From Gemmatimonadota bacterium (GTDB lineage Bacteria; Gemmatimonadota; Gemmatimonadetes; Gemmatimonadales; GWC2-71-9), in the NCBI GenBank assembly GCA_016794805.1, contig JAEUJI010000349.1, forward strand, positions 1 to 34,497: DNA of 34,497 nt, in the 5' to 3' direction. The position numbers and the translations under genes were made by a program. The notes beneath the pieces were generated by a model that was given only the letters and a program-made list of their open reading frames with translations, made no database searches and had not been told where the DNA came from. Of this stretch, positions 7,202 to 15,234 are shown one piece after another (within the stretch, counting starts at the first letter, position 1; each line of letters opens with the position of its first letter).

Positions 7202-8760
7202 GCGGCGATACCCTCGCCGCGGTGGCGTCGGCGATCGGCCTGGTGCTGCAGCCGGTCTTCCTGGGGTATTTCCTGCTCTACAACGGCTACATGCTGCTGC
7301 TGATCCTGCTGTCCGCCCGCCAGGTGCGGCGGCGGGTGGCGGGCCATTTCGTCGAGGACCTCGACCTCATCGACGAGAGCGACTACACCAAGCCGCTCAC
7401 GATGGTGGTGCCGGCGTTCAACGAGGAAGTGACCATCGTGGACAGCGTCACCAACCTGGTCCACTGCGATTACCCGCGGTTCGAGGTCGTGGTGGTGAAC
7501 GACGGCTCCAGCGACCGCACCCTCGAAGTGCTGAAGCAGGCCTTCCGGCTCCGCCGCACCGACCTCCCCTACCGCGACGCGATCGGCACCGCGCGGGTGC
7601 GGGCGATGTACGTCGCCACCCTGCCGCTTCCGGCCGGCGTCTCCCAGCTCATCGTCATCGACAAGGAGAACGCCGGCAAGGCGGACGCGCTCAACGCCGG
7701 CATCAACGTCTCCACCGCGCCCTACTTCGTGAGCCTCGACGCCGACAGCATCCTGGACCAGCGGGCGCTCAAGGAGCTGATGCGCATGGTACAGGAGGAC
7801 CCGCGGATCGTGGCGGTGGGCGGCCAGGTTGCCATCGCCAACGGCTGCACCATCCGGGGCGGCCGGGTCGTGAGCGTGGGGCTCCCGACCCACCCCTGGG
7901 CCCGGTTCCAGATGGTGGAGTACCTCCGCTCCTTCACCACCGGCCGTACCGGCCTCGACCGGCTCGACTCGGTCCTGATCCTCTCCGGGGTCTTCGCGGT
8001 GTTCGAGAAGGAGACCGTGATCCGCGCCGGCGGGTACCTGACCCCGCTGGTGCTGCACAAGCTGGTGGGGGAGTACGTCGGCGACCGCGCCGGCACCGTG
8101 TGCGAGGACATGGAGATCATCGTGCGGCTGCAGCGGTTCGTGCGGGACAAGCTCCGCCCCCGGCGGATCGCCTTCCTGCCGCACCCGGTGGCCTGGACCG
8201 AGGTGCCGGAGCGGCTGGAGTCGCTGCGCAAGCAGCGGGGGCGGTGGTACCGCGGCCTGCGGGAGTCGCTGTTCTACCATCGCGACATGCTGTTCCGCCG
8301 CAAGTACGGCCGCATCGGGTGGTTCGCGCTCCCCACCTTCTGGCTCTTCGAGTACTACGGCCCCATGATCGAGGCCGTCGGGTACCTCTTCGTCCTGGTC
8401 TTCCTGCTCATGGAGTGGGTCTTCCAGGTCCCGATCCTCAACGAGCAGTACGCCGTCGCCTTCCTGCTGGCGTCGCTCGGCTGGGGCACGCTGGTCAACA
8501 TCTTCGCGGTGCTGGTCGGGGCGTGGCGCTTCCGCTACGGGCTGGCGGACCGGCTGCAGCGCGGGCTGCTCCCCTTCAACCGCCGGCGGGATGTGCTGAT
8601 CCTGCTGGGCTATGCGGTGCTGGAGAACTTCTTCTGGCGCCCGCTCACCCTCTACTGGCGCCTGCGCGGCCTGTGGGACGCCTGGCGCGGGAAGAGCGGC
8701 TGGGAAAAGTTCGCCCGCCAGGGATTCCAGAAACACCCGGAGGCGCCGCGTGCGGCATGA
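7198..8760 (+). CDS. Processive family 2 glycosyltransferase, membrane-embedded (exopolysaccharide synthase type)
   Basis: The 520-residue protein has an N-terminal transmembrane segment (about 17-40), a GT-A catalytic domain and at least three C-terminal membrane segments (about 375-408, 418-442, 464-488). The D, DxD, ED, QxxRW set of processive GT2 enzymes is intact: D102 in NDGSS, DAD at 181-183, ED at 303-304, QRGRW at 346-350. This groups it with PgaC, BcsA and hyaluronan synthases, which polymerise UDP- or GDP-sugars and export the chain. There is no C-terminal PilZ domain, so c-di-GMP control, if any, must be indirect. The start overlaps the HEAT stop by ATGA. The product polymer cannot be predicted. 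Confidence 0.88.
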   Translation: MSGDTLAAVASAIGLVLQPVFLGYFLLYNGYMLLLILLSARQVRRRVAGHFVEDLDLIDESDYTKPLTMVVPAFNEEVTIVDSVTNLVHCDYPRFEVVVVNDGSSDRTLEVLKQAFRLRRTDLPYRDAIGTARVRAMYVATLPLPAGVSQLIVIDKENAGKADALNAGINVSTAPYFVSLDADSILDQRALKELMRMVQEDPRIVAVGGQVAIANGCTIRGGRVVSVGLPTHPWARFQMVEYLRSFTTGRTGLDRLDSVLILSGVFAVFEKETVIRAGGYLTPLVLHKLVGEYVGDRAGTVCEDMEIIVRLQRFVRDKLRPRRIAFLPHPVAWTEVPERLESLRKQRGRWYRGLRESLFYHRDMLFRRKYGRIGWFALPTFWLFEYYGPMIEAVGYLFVLVFLLMEWVFQVPILNEQYAVAFLLASLGWGTLVNIFAVLVGAWRFRYGLADRLQRGLLPFNRRRDVLILLGYAVLENFFWRPLTLYWRLRGLWDAWRGKSGWEKFARQGFQKHPEAPRAA

Positions 8761-9796
8761 AACCCGGCGGCTCCGGGTCCTGGTGGTCGATGACGACCCG
8801 GACTACGCCCGGCTGCTCACCTCCATCGTGGAGCGGCAGGGCCACGGCTCGGTCCAGGTGGCCGGCACCGTCGCGGAAGCGGTGCGGCTCGCGGGCGAGG
8901 CCGACCTGATCCTGCTCGACCACCAGCTCCCCGACGGCGAGGGGCTGGCGGTGCTGCCCGTGGTGCGCGCCGCGGCCAGCCGCCCGGCCGTCATCCTGGT
9001 CACCGCCCATGGCGGCGAGGCGCTCGCCGCCGCCGCCCTGCGCGCCGGCGCGGATGACTACCTGATCAAGGATGCCTCCCTGCCGAGCCTCCTGCCCGAG
9101 GTGCTGGAACGGCAGCGACGGCAGCGGGCGCTGCGGGAGGCGCTCGCCGCGGCGGAGCGGGACCTGGTGCACGCGGAGCGGCTGGCCGCGATCGGCCAGC
9201 TCAACGTCACCCTGCACCACGCGATCAACAATCCGCTGATGGTCGCCTTCGCGGAGGTGGCGCTGCTGCTCGACGATCCCACCGTGCCGGCGGACCACCG
9301 CCCGTCGCTCCACGCCATCCGGATCCAGCTGGACCGGATCCGCGAGACCCTCGCGCGGGTGGGGAGCCTGGGTCACGACGGCACCACGCCCTACATCGCG
9401 AACATCCCGATGATTGACCTCTCCCGGCGCACCGTGCCGATGCCGGTGTACCTCGGGGAGGCGGTGCTGCACCTGCCGGAGCAGGACACCGAACGGGTGG
9501 TGGCCATGCTGCTGCGGCACGCGGGATTCGGGGTCACCCGGGTGACGGGCGCCACGGAGCTGACCAGCCGCGCCTCCGAGCTCGGGGTCGTGGTGGTGCT
9601 GGTGCACGGCAGCGGCGCCCCCGGCACCCATCCGCTCAGCGGCTTCCGCCCTCCGCGGGAGCGTGGCTACCGGGTGGTGGCCCTGGTCCAGGGGGACCCG
9701 GGGCCCGCCCTCGCGGCGGGCGCGGATCATGTCGTGGCGCTGCCCTTCGACCCCGGCACCCTGACAACCGAAGTGCTCGCCACGCTGCGGGACTGA
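8750..9796 (+). CDS. Receiver - DHp (HisKA-like) - pseudoreceiver protein lacking a kinase ATPase domain
   Basis: Residues 8-120 are a receiver with D14-D16, phosphoacceptor D57, T85 and K107. Residues about 128-205 look like a HisKA dimerisation helix pair, with AERLAAIGQLN followed by an H-box HHAINNPL (H157); the acidic residue that normally follows the histidine is Ala158. No HATPase domain follows. Instead residues about 232-348 form a receiver-like alpha/beta unit without a usable aspartate at the acceptor position (VVVVLVHGS). It may be a phosphotransfer protein, passing phosphate from D57 to H157, or a non-catalytic dimer adaptor. The GTG at 8750 lies within the end of the glycosyltransferase gene, with GGAGG 5-9 nt before it; longer starts extend further into that gene and are rejected. 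Confidence 0.75.
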   Translation: MRHETRRLRVLVVDDDPDYARLLTSIVERQGHGSVQVAGTVAEAVRLAGEADLILLDHQLPDGEGLAVLPVVRAAASRPAVILVTAHGGEALAAAALRAGADDYLIKDASLPSLLPEVLERQRRQRALREALAAAERDLVHAERLAAIGQLNVTLHHAINNPLMVAFAEVALLLDDPTVPADHRPSLHAIRIQLDRIRETLARVGSLGHDGTTPYIANIPMIDLSRRTVPMPVYLGEAVLHLPEQDTERVVAMLLRHAGFGVTRVTGATELTSRASELGVVVVLVHGSGAPGTHPLSGFRPPRERGYRVVALVQGDPGPALAAGADHVVALPFDPGTLTTEVLATLRD

Positions 9797-9830
9797 GCAG
9801 CGCCCGCGGGGCCGCCCCGCTATCTTGCCC

Positions 9831-9836
9831 CCGGCG
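9831..9836 (+). promoter_or_regulatory. Putative -10 box (TATCTT) for the RNA helicase gene
   Basis: CGCTATCTTGCC lies 37 nt before the TTG start of the helicase and matches the box before the smr gene (CGCTATCTTTCG). No -35 is evident. Confidence 0.35.
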
Positions 9837-9873
9837 TCCGCGGTCCCGTTTTCCCCAACATTGGCTGGTCCGT

Positions 9874-11271
9874 TTGCCTTTCAGCACGCTCAAGCTTCAC
9901 CCTACCCTCCTCCAGGCCATCAAGGAACTCGGCTTCGCGCGGCCCACCCCGATCCAGGCCGATGCGATCCCCCCCGCGCTCGCCGGCAAGGACCTCCTGG
10001 CCTGCGCCAGCACGGGGAGCGGCAAGACCGCCGCGTTCCTGCTGCCGATCCTGCATCACCTGCTGGCCAAGCCGCGGCGCACCACCCGCGCGCTGGTGCT
10101 CACCCCCACGCGCGAGCTCGCCGCCCAGATCCTCGAGGACCTGAACGACCTGGCGGTGCACACGCCGATCACCGCCGCCTCCATCTTCGGCGGCGTCGGC
10201 ATGGGGCCGCAGGAGCACGCCTTCCGGAGCGGGGTGGACGTCATGATCGCCACCCCCGGCCGGCTGCTGGATCACCTGAGCCGCCCCTACGCGAAGCTCA
10301 CCGGGATCGAGTACCTGGTGCTGGACGAGGCGGACCGGATGCTCGACATGGGCTTCCTCCCCGAGATCAAGAAGATCCTGCGCCATGTCCCCGCCAGGCG
10401 GCAGACGCTCTTCTTCAGCGCCACCATGCCGGGGCCGATCCAGGCCCTCACCCGCGAGATGCTGCACCAGCCGGTGACGATCAACCTCGAGCGGCAGGCG
10501 GCGCCGGCCGTCGGCATCACCCAGGCCATCTATCCCGTGCCGCAGGAGCTCAAGTCGGCGCTCTTCCTCGAGCTGCTCAAGCGGGGAGAGATGCAGGAGG
10601 CGCTGGTCTTCACCCGCACCAAGCACCGCGCCGACCGGCTGCAGAAGTACCTGGTCAAGGCGGGCATCAAGGCGGAGCGGATCCACGGCAACCGCTCGCA
10701 GCCGCAGCGCACCGAGGCGCTGGCCGGCTTCAAGAGCGGCAAGTACCGGGTGCTCGTCGCGACCGATATCGCCGCGCGGGGCATCGACATCAGCGAGCTC
10801 GGCCACGTGGTGAACTTCGACGTGCCGGCGGCGCCGGAGGACTACATCCACCGCGTGGGCCGCACGGCACGGGCCGAGGCCACCGGGGACGCGTTCACCT
10901 TCGTGGCGCCGGACGAGGAGGGGGACCTGCGCGGCATCGAGCGGGCCATCGGGCGCCGGCTGCCGCGGGTGACGGTGCCGGACTTCGACTATCGCGCCAA
11001 GGCGGAGGCCCAGCTCGAGATGCCTCACGCCGAGCGGATCGCCCAGATCCGGGCCCGGAAGGCGGAGGAGCGGCAGCGGGCCAAGATCAACGCCGAACGC
11101 CGCGCCGCCGCCCAGGCCGCGCGCGAGTCGGGGGAGGCCCGGCGGGCGGCGGGGCATTCCAGCGGCGGCGCTCCGCACCGGCGCCCCGGCACGGGTGGGG
11201 GCGGTGGAGGCGGCGGCCATCATGCCCGCCGCGGGCCCGGGGGTGGCGGGAGCCGCGGCGGGCGCGGCTAG
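9874..11271 (+). CDS. rhlE: DEAD-box ATP-dependent RNA helicase, RhlE type
   Basis: All core motifs are visible: Q motif (PTPIQ, 24-28), Walker A (ASTGSGKT, 45-52), PTRELA (78-83), DEAD (151-154), SAT (182-184), and HRVGRTAR (326-333). The N-terminus FSTLKLHPTLLQAI aligns with the RhlE start, which supports the TTG at 9874. The C-terminal tail (about 395-465) is Ala/Arg-rich and then Gly/Arg-rich, typical of RNA-binding tails in this subgroup. It unwinds short RNA duplexes using ATP in RNA decay, ribosome assembly or cold adaptation. The stop codon TAG shares the palindrome CTAG with the stop of the convergent pepE gene. Confidence 0.92.
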   Translation: MPFSTLKLHPTLLQAIKELGFARPTPIQADAIPPALAGKDLLACASTGSGKTAAFLLPILHHLLAKPRRTTRALVLTPTRELAAQILEDLNDLAVHTPITAASIFGGVGMGPQEHAFRSGVDVMIATPGRLLDHLSRPYAKLTGIEYLVLDEADRMLDMGFLPEIKKILRHVPARRQTLFFSATMPGPIQALTREMLHQPVTINLERQAAPAVGITQAIYPVPQELKSALFLELLKRGEMQEALVFTRTKHRADRLQKYLVKAGIKAERIHGNRSQPQRTEALAGFKSGKYRVLVATDIAARGIDISELGHVVNFDVPAAPEDYIHRVGRTARAEATGDAFTFVAPDEEGDLRGIERAIGRRLPRVTVPDFDYRAKAEAQLEMPHAERIAQIRARKAEERQRAKINAERRAAAQAARESGEARRAAGHSSGGAPHRRPGTGGGGGGGGHHARRGPGGGGSRGGRG

Positions 11272-11975
11272 CCGAGGAGTCCCGTGAGGTCGGCCCCCGC
11301 CGCGATCTCCTCGGGCGGCACGCCGGCGCGGAACAGCTTCATCGGGTGGCGCCCTTCCAGCGTCACCCGTCCCTTTTCCACCCGGAGCCAGCTTCCCTCG
11401 CGGAGCCCCACCACCGGCACCGCCGGATTGAGCAGCAGGAATTCCGCGATCCGGTCCGCCCGGCTCTCGCCGCCGTGGTTCGGGAGAACGTCGTCGGTGT
11501 AGTGCGGGTTGATCTGGAACGGCACCAGCCCCAGCCCCGCGAGCGAGGGCGGCGCCACGATCGGCATGTCGTTGGTGGTGCGGATCGTGGGGCAGGCCAG
11601 GTTGGCGCCCGCGCTCCAGCCCAGGTACGGGATGCCGCCCAGGACCTTCTGCCGGATCCGCTGCAGCAGGTCGGTCTGGTACAGCCGCTCCAGCAGCCGG
11701 AAGGTGTTGCCGCCGCCCACGATCACGCCGGTGGCCTGCCGCAGCACCTCGACCGGGTCGCCTTCGTGCAGTGATTCCACGCTGTGCCCGAGGGGGGACA
11801 GCGCCTCGCGCACCCGCGCCACGTAGGCGTCGGGGGTGATCGTGACCCCGGCGTAGGGCACGAACGCCAGCCGCCGGGGCTCGGCGCCGAGCAGCCCGGC
11901 GATCGCACCCCGCGCGTGGGCCAGGAACTCGCCGCCAGGATTGCGGGAGTTGGAGAGCAGCAGCAGACTGGGCAT
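11268..11975 (-). CDS. pepE: Peptidase E (alpha-aspartyl dipeptidase, family S51)
   Basis: The GWSAGAN nucleophile elbow gives S121, and D136 and H158 complete the triad at the spacing known for Salmonella PepE. GGGNTFRLL at about 87-95 is the usual oxyanion-side loop. At 235 residues the protein is of family length. It hydrolyses dipeptides with N-terminal aspartate in the cytoplasm. The ATG at 11975 directly abuts the TGA of the acyltransferase gene upstream on the minus strand, so the two are almost certainly cotranscribed, though no functional link is obvious. Its 3' end converges on the helicase gene with a 4-bp overlap. Confidence 0.93.
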   Translation of the reverse strand: MPSLLLLSNSRNPGGEFLAHARGAIAGLLGAEPRRLAFVPYAGVTITPDAYVARVREALSPLGHSVESLHEGDPVEVLRQATGVIVGGGNTFRLLERLYQTDLLQRIRQKVLGGIPYLGWSAGANLACPTIRTTNDMPIVAPPSLAGLGLVPFQINPHYTDDVLPNHGGESRADRIAEFLLLNPAVPVVGLREGSWLRVEKGRVTLEGRHPMKLFRAGVPPEEIAAGADLTGLLG

Positions 11976-13493
11976 TCAGCCTTTCCGCTTCAGCACCGGC
12001 AGCTCGCGGGTCATGATGTCCAGCTCCTCGCGCGTCGCCAGGCGCGGCAGGGTGGGATCTGCCTCGCCGGCCGGCGACCAGGCCACCCGGAGACTCGCCG
12101 GGAGCAGGTGGCGGATGGAGTTGGCGTAATACTCGAGCAAGGGGCGGGCGGCGGGAAGGATCACCAGCCGCTCCCCCTCGGCGACGACGAACCGCCGCAA
12201 CGAGAGCATCCGCCAGGCCCGGTCCCACACCTCGGTGAGCGGCAGCTCCTGCCGCACCACCTTGGCGTTCCCCTCGGTCAGCTGGTCCCGGATCTCGTCC
12301 ATCCGTTCCAGCAGCTCCGCCCGCTGCACCACGCTGGCCCCGAACGACAGCAGCGCCGCGGCGGCGAGCGGCACCGGGGTCACCGGGATCACCGCGCCGA
12401 TCCGCCCGAGCATCTCCTCCGCCAGCCGCTGCACATGCGGCAGCCGCTCCGCCTTGGGCAGCGCCAGCACCCCCGCCGGCTGGCCGGCGAGCCACTGGCG
12501 CACCGACACCGGGGTGCCGAACGCCACGGACACCCGGCCGTAGCGCTTGAGCCGGCCGGTGAACAGCCGCACGGTGTTCCACCAGAGGTACGCCAGCACG
12601 TTGCCGAGCTGGGCCAGCCGGGACGGCCGGCGGCCGCCCACGATGCGCTCCCGGATGAGCGAGCGGTCCTCCAGCACCCGGTCGTAGTTGATCCCCACCG
12701 GCACCAGCCAGATGTCGCGGTCGAACCCCGGGTCCTCGAGGGTGCGCACGATGTAGTCGAGCAGCCCCAGCTTCACCGGGCGCAGCGCGCCGTCGCGGGT
12801 GAGCCCCCCCTCCGGGAAGATCCCCTGGGTCACCCCGTTCCGGGTGATCAGCTGCACGTAGCGCTCCAGCACCACGTGGTACAGCGGCTCCCGGAACTGG
12901 CGCCGGATGAAGTAGCTGCCGAAGCTCTTGAACACGAACTCCAGCGGCCACACCCGCGCCCACTCCCCCACCGCGTAGCTGATGCTCACCATCCGCGCCA
13001 TCACGAAGGCCAGCACCACGTAGTCGGCGTTGCTGCGGTGGTTCATCAGGTACACCACCACGTCACGCCGCGGCAGCCGCGCCAGCGCCGCCTGGTCCCG
13101 GTACTCGACCGTGGCCTTGTACAGCAGGTTGATCAGCAGCCGCGAGAGGTTGTAGCCGATGCGGTAATAGGAGAGGACATTGAAGAAGGGGACGATCTCG
13201 TCGATGTACTGGTTGACCCGGATCCGCACCTGCGATTCGGCCATGCTGTAGTCGGCGGCGTGCGCCGCCACCGCCCGCTCGATCGCGGGATCGGCCAGCA
13301 GCGCCTCACGGATCCGGTCCCGTTCCACCAGCTTGTAGCGGTCCACCCGGGAGCGGAACTGCCACAGCGTGTGCTGGGCCCAGCGCCGCAGCCGCTGGCG
13401 CAGCACCGAGCGGGTGGCCAGCAGCACCCAGGCCGTGCCGAGGGCCACGGCCAGGAAGAAGCCGAGCAGCAGGAGCCAGGGGGTGGAGAGCAC
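11976..13493 (-). CDS. PlsB-like glycerol-3-phosphate / lysophospholipid acyltransferase
   Basis: The acyltransferase blocks are in order: NHRSNADY (H152 and D157 of HxxxxD), SYFIRR (193-198), FPEGG (226-230) and VPVGINYDR (264-272). The FIRR and EGG motifs are closer to PlsB and mammalian GPAT/DHAPAT than to PlsC. At 505 residues it is much shorter than E. coli PlsB (about 800), as in shorter bacterial homologues. A hydrophobic N-terminal helix (5-27) anchors it to the inner membrane. It should transfer a fatty acyl group to glycerol-3-phosphate or a lysophospholipid. The GTG at 13493 has no ribosome binding site but sits 7 nt after TAGTCT, the leaderless-type arrangement. Confidence 0.82.
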   Translation of the reverse strand: MLSTPWLLLLGFFLAVALGTAWVLLATRSVLRQRLRRWAQHTLWQFRSRVDRYKLVERDRIREALLADPAIERAVAAHAADYSMAESQVRIRVNQYIDEIVPFFNVLSYYRIGYNLSRLLINLLYKATVEYRDQAALARLPRRDVVVYLMNHRSNADYVVLAFVMARMVSISYAVGEWARVWPLEFVFKSFGSYFIRRQFREPLYHVVLERYVQLITRNGVTQGIFPEGGLTRDGALRPVKLGLLDYIVRTLEDPGFDRDIWLVPVGINYDRVLEDRSLIRERIVGGRRPSRLAQLGNVLAYLWWNTVRLFTGRLKRYGRVSVAFGTPVSVRQWLAGQPAGVLALPKAERLPHVQRLAEEMLGRIGAVIPVTPVPLAAAALLSFGASVVQRAELLERMDEIRDQLTEGNAKVVRQELPLTEVWDRAWRMLSLRRFVVAEGERLVILPAARPLLEYYANSIRHLLPASLRVAWSPAGEADPTLPRLATREELDIMTRELPVLKRKG

Positions 13494-13500
13494 GGTGGAT

Positions 13501-13506
13501 AGACTA
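13501..13506 (-). promoter_or_regulatory. Putative -10 box (TAGTCT), leaderless-type spacing, for the acyltransferase gene
   Basis: TAGTCT on the minus strand is separated by 7 nt from the GTG start, with no Shine-Dalgarno sequence in between. It lies in the 45-nt gap after the htpX stop, so plsB-pepE can be transcribed separately from lemA-htpX. Confidence 0.4.
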
Positions 13507-13538
13507 CACCGGGGCGCGGCCGGCGCCAGTCAGCGGCG

Positions 13539-14567
13539 TCACGGCGCCTGCTGCTTCGCCGCCTGGTACGCCATCCCCTTGAGCCGGATGATCCGCTGCG
13601 CGATCGGCGGGTGGCTGGCGAAGACGTCGCCCAGGAACCCCTCCCGCGCGGACAGCCGGCTGGCGCTCGGGTCCACGATGCAGAGGTGGGCGGCTCCCCG
13701 GGTGATCGCGTGGGTCGGTTCGTGGGCGGCATCGAGCTTCTCGAGCGCCCGCGCCAGCGCCATCGGGTTGCGGGTGAACTGGGCGCCGGTGGCGTCGGCC
13801 AGGTATTCCCGCCGCCGGCTCACCGCCATGGCGAGGAACCGGGAGATGATCGGCGCCAGCACCAGGGTGAGCACCCAGAGCACCAGGACGATCAGCGCCA
13901 GCGGATTGCCCCCGCCCTTCCCGCTGCCGCGAGCGCTCCGCCCACCCCCGCCGCCGCCGATCCGCACCCCGCCCCGGATGATCCGGCCCATCCCGTCCGA
14001 CATGAGCGCGATGGCGCCGACCATCGCGGCGAGCAGGGTCATGAGCCGGGTGTCGAAGTTCTGCACGTGCGCCATCTCGTGCGCCACCACCCCCTGCAGC
14101 TCGTCCCGGTCCAGGCGTTCCAGCAGCCCCTGGGTGACGGCCACCGACGCCTTCCGGGGCTCGATGCCGGTGGCGAAGGCATTGGGGTCGCCGTCCGGCA
14201 CCACGAAGATCCGGGGCCTCGGCTGCCCGCTGGCGATCGCCATTTCCTCCACGACGTTGACCAGCCGCTGCTCCAGCTCGGTCGCCGGCTCGAGCACCTC
14301 CCTGGCGCCGGTGGCCCAGAGCACCCGCTCCGGCCCCTTCCGCCAGGAGTACCAGCAGATCCCGCCGGCAATGAGCGTGGCGACGATCCCGATTCCGGGC
14401 ACGGTATGCCGCGGGACCTCGGGCCCCGCGTCGGCGGTCATCAGGTACCAGGCCAGGTCGCCGCCGAAGCCCACCCACGCGAAGAACAGCACGAACCCGG
14501 TCACCAGCCAGAACGAGCGGCGGCGATTGGATTCCTGCTGTTCGAAGAGATTGGCGGGTGCCGTCAT
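13539..14567 (-). CDS. htpX: Membrane-bound M48 zinc metalloprotease, HtpX type
   Basis: The active site HEMAH (163-167) and downstream zinc ligand E254 in REYLADATGA are present. Transmembrane helices are at about 18-42, 55-72, 172-192 and 222-248, with the catalytic site facing the cytoplasm. A Gly/Ser-rich loop (about 199-220) separates two of them and is unusually long. HtpX degrades misfolded membrane proteins under heat or envelope stress. It follows lemA on the same strand with a 46-nt gap filled by a 9-bp tandem repeat; lemA-htpX is a recurrent gene pair in bacteria. The ATG at 14567 is preceded on the minus strand by CCTCCCCCC, with no ribosome binding site. Confidence 0.9.
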   Translation of the reverse strand: MTAPANLFEQQESNRRRSFWLVTGFVLFFAWVGFGGDLAWYLMTADAGPEVPRHTVPGIGIVATLIAGGICWYSWRKGPERVLWATGAREVLEPATELEQRLVNVVEEMAIASGQPRPRIFVVPDGDPNAFATGIEPRKASVAVTQGLLERLDRDELQGVVAHEMAHVQNFDTRLMTLLAAMVGAIALMSDGMGRIIRGGVRIGGGGGGRSARGSGKGGGNPLALIVLVLWVLTLVLAPIISRFLAMAVSRRREYLADATGAQFTRNPMALARALEKLDAAHEPTHAITRGAAHLCIVDPSASRLSAREGFLGDVFASHPPIAQRIIRLKGMAYQAAKQQAP

Positions 14568-14578
14568 GGGGGGAGGCC

Positions 14579-14605
14579 GGTACCGTCGTTACCGTCGGTA
14601 CCGTC
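14579..14605. repeat. GGTACCGTC 9-bp tandem repeat between lemA and htpX
   Basis: Three consecutive units (GGTACCGTC, GTTACCGTC, GGTACCGTC) followed by CCGACCG fill most of the spacer. The GGTACCG core matches the 18-bp repeat near position 376-410. Confidence 0.7.
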
Positions 14606-14613
14606 CCGACCGC

Positions 14614-15180
14614 TTACTGCCCCATCGAGAGATCCACCTTCGGCACCGCCCGCTCCGCGGCGTCCTCGAGTTCCCACAGGTCGGCCGGGGCGGCCTTGGC
14701 CAGACCCGCCACCAGGTTGGTGGGAAACTGCTGCTGGGCGGTGTTGTAGCTGGTGGCCACGTCGTTGTAGAGCTGCCGCGCGAAGCCCACCTTGTTCTCG
14801 GTGCTGGTGAGTTCCTCCTGCAACTGCTGGATGTTCGCCGTGGCCTTGAGCTGCGGGTAGTTCTCCGACAGCGCGAACAGCCGGCCCAGGGCCTGGGTCA
14901 GCTCCCCCTCCGCCCGGGCCACCTGCGCCACGCCGCCGCCGCTGGCGCTCACCGCCTTGTTGCGGGCGGCGATGACCGCTTCCAGCGTGTTCTTCTCGAA
15001 GTCCATCGCCCCCTTCACGGCGCTGACCAGGTTGGGGATGAGGTCGTGCCGGCGCTTGAGCTGGACGTCAATCTGCTTCCACGCGTTCGCCACCTGGTTC
15101 TTGAGCGCGATCAGGCGGTTGTAGGCGGTGATGACCCACAGCACCACCGCGGCGGCCACCACGAGCAGCAGGATGCCCAT
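14614..15180 (-). CDS. lemA: LemA family membrane protein
   Basis: The N-terminal transmembrane helix (2-18) is followed by the family hallmark YNRLIALKNQV and the RRHDLIPNLV segment, then long antiparallel helices with the ENYPQLKA motif. Its 188 residues match the usual LemA length. LemA proteins are inner-membrane proteins with a long helical domain of uncertain role; they commonly travel with HtpX and may help it in membrane protein quality control. The ATG at 15180 has AAGGAA about 9 nt upstream, and a TACAAT box lies 28 nt upstream. Confidence 0.93.
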   Translation of the reverse strand: MGILLLVVAAAVVLWVITAYNRLIALKNQVANAWKQIDVQLKRRHDLIPNLVSAVKGAMDFEKNTLEAVIAARNKAVSASGGGVAQVARAEGELTQALGRLFALSENYPQLKATANIQQLQEELTSTENKVGFARQLYNDVATSYNTAQQQFPTNLVAGLAKAAPADLWELEDAAERAVPKVDLSMGQ

Positions 15181-15208
15181 GCCAGTTCCTTGTTGGGAGA
15201 CAGCGGGA

Positions 15209-15214
15209 ATTGTA
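15209..15214 (-). promoter_or_regulatory. Putative -10 box (TACAAT) for lemA-htpX
   Basis: TACAAT on the minus strand, 28 nt before the lemA ATG, leaving room for the AAGGAA ribosome binding site. It is a close match to the sigma-70 -10 consensus. Confidence 0.45.
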
Positions 15215-15234
15215 GGGGAGCGCCGGGCCGGGGG

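Noticed and set aside
9820-12963. 1047-codon minus-strand ORF spanning the helicase, pepE and the acyltransferase
   Set aside because: It crosses three recognised genes and encodes only low-complexity sequence.
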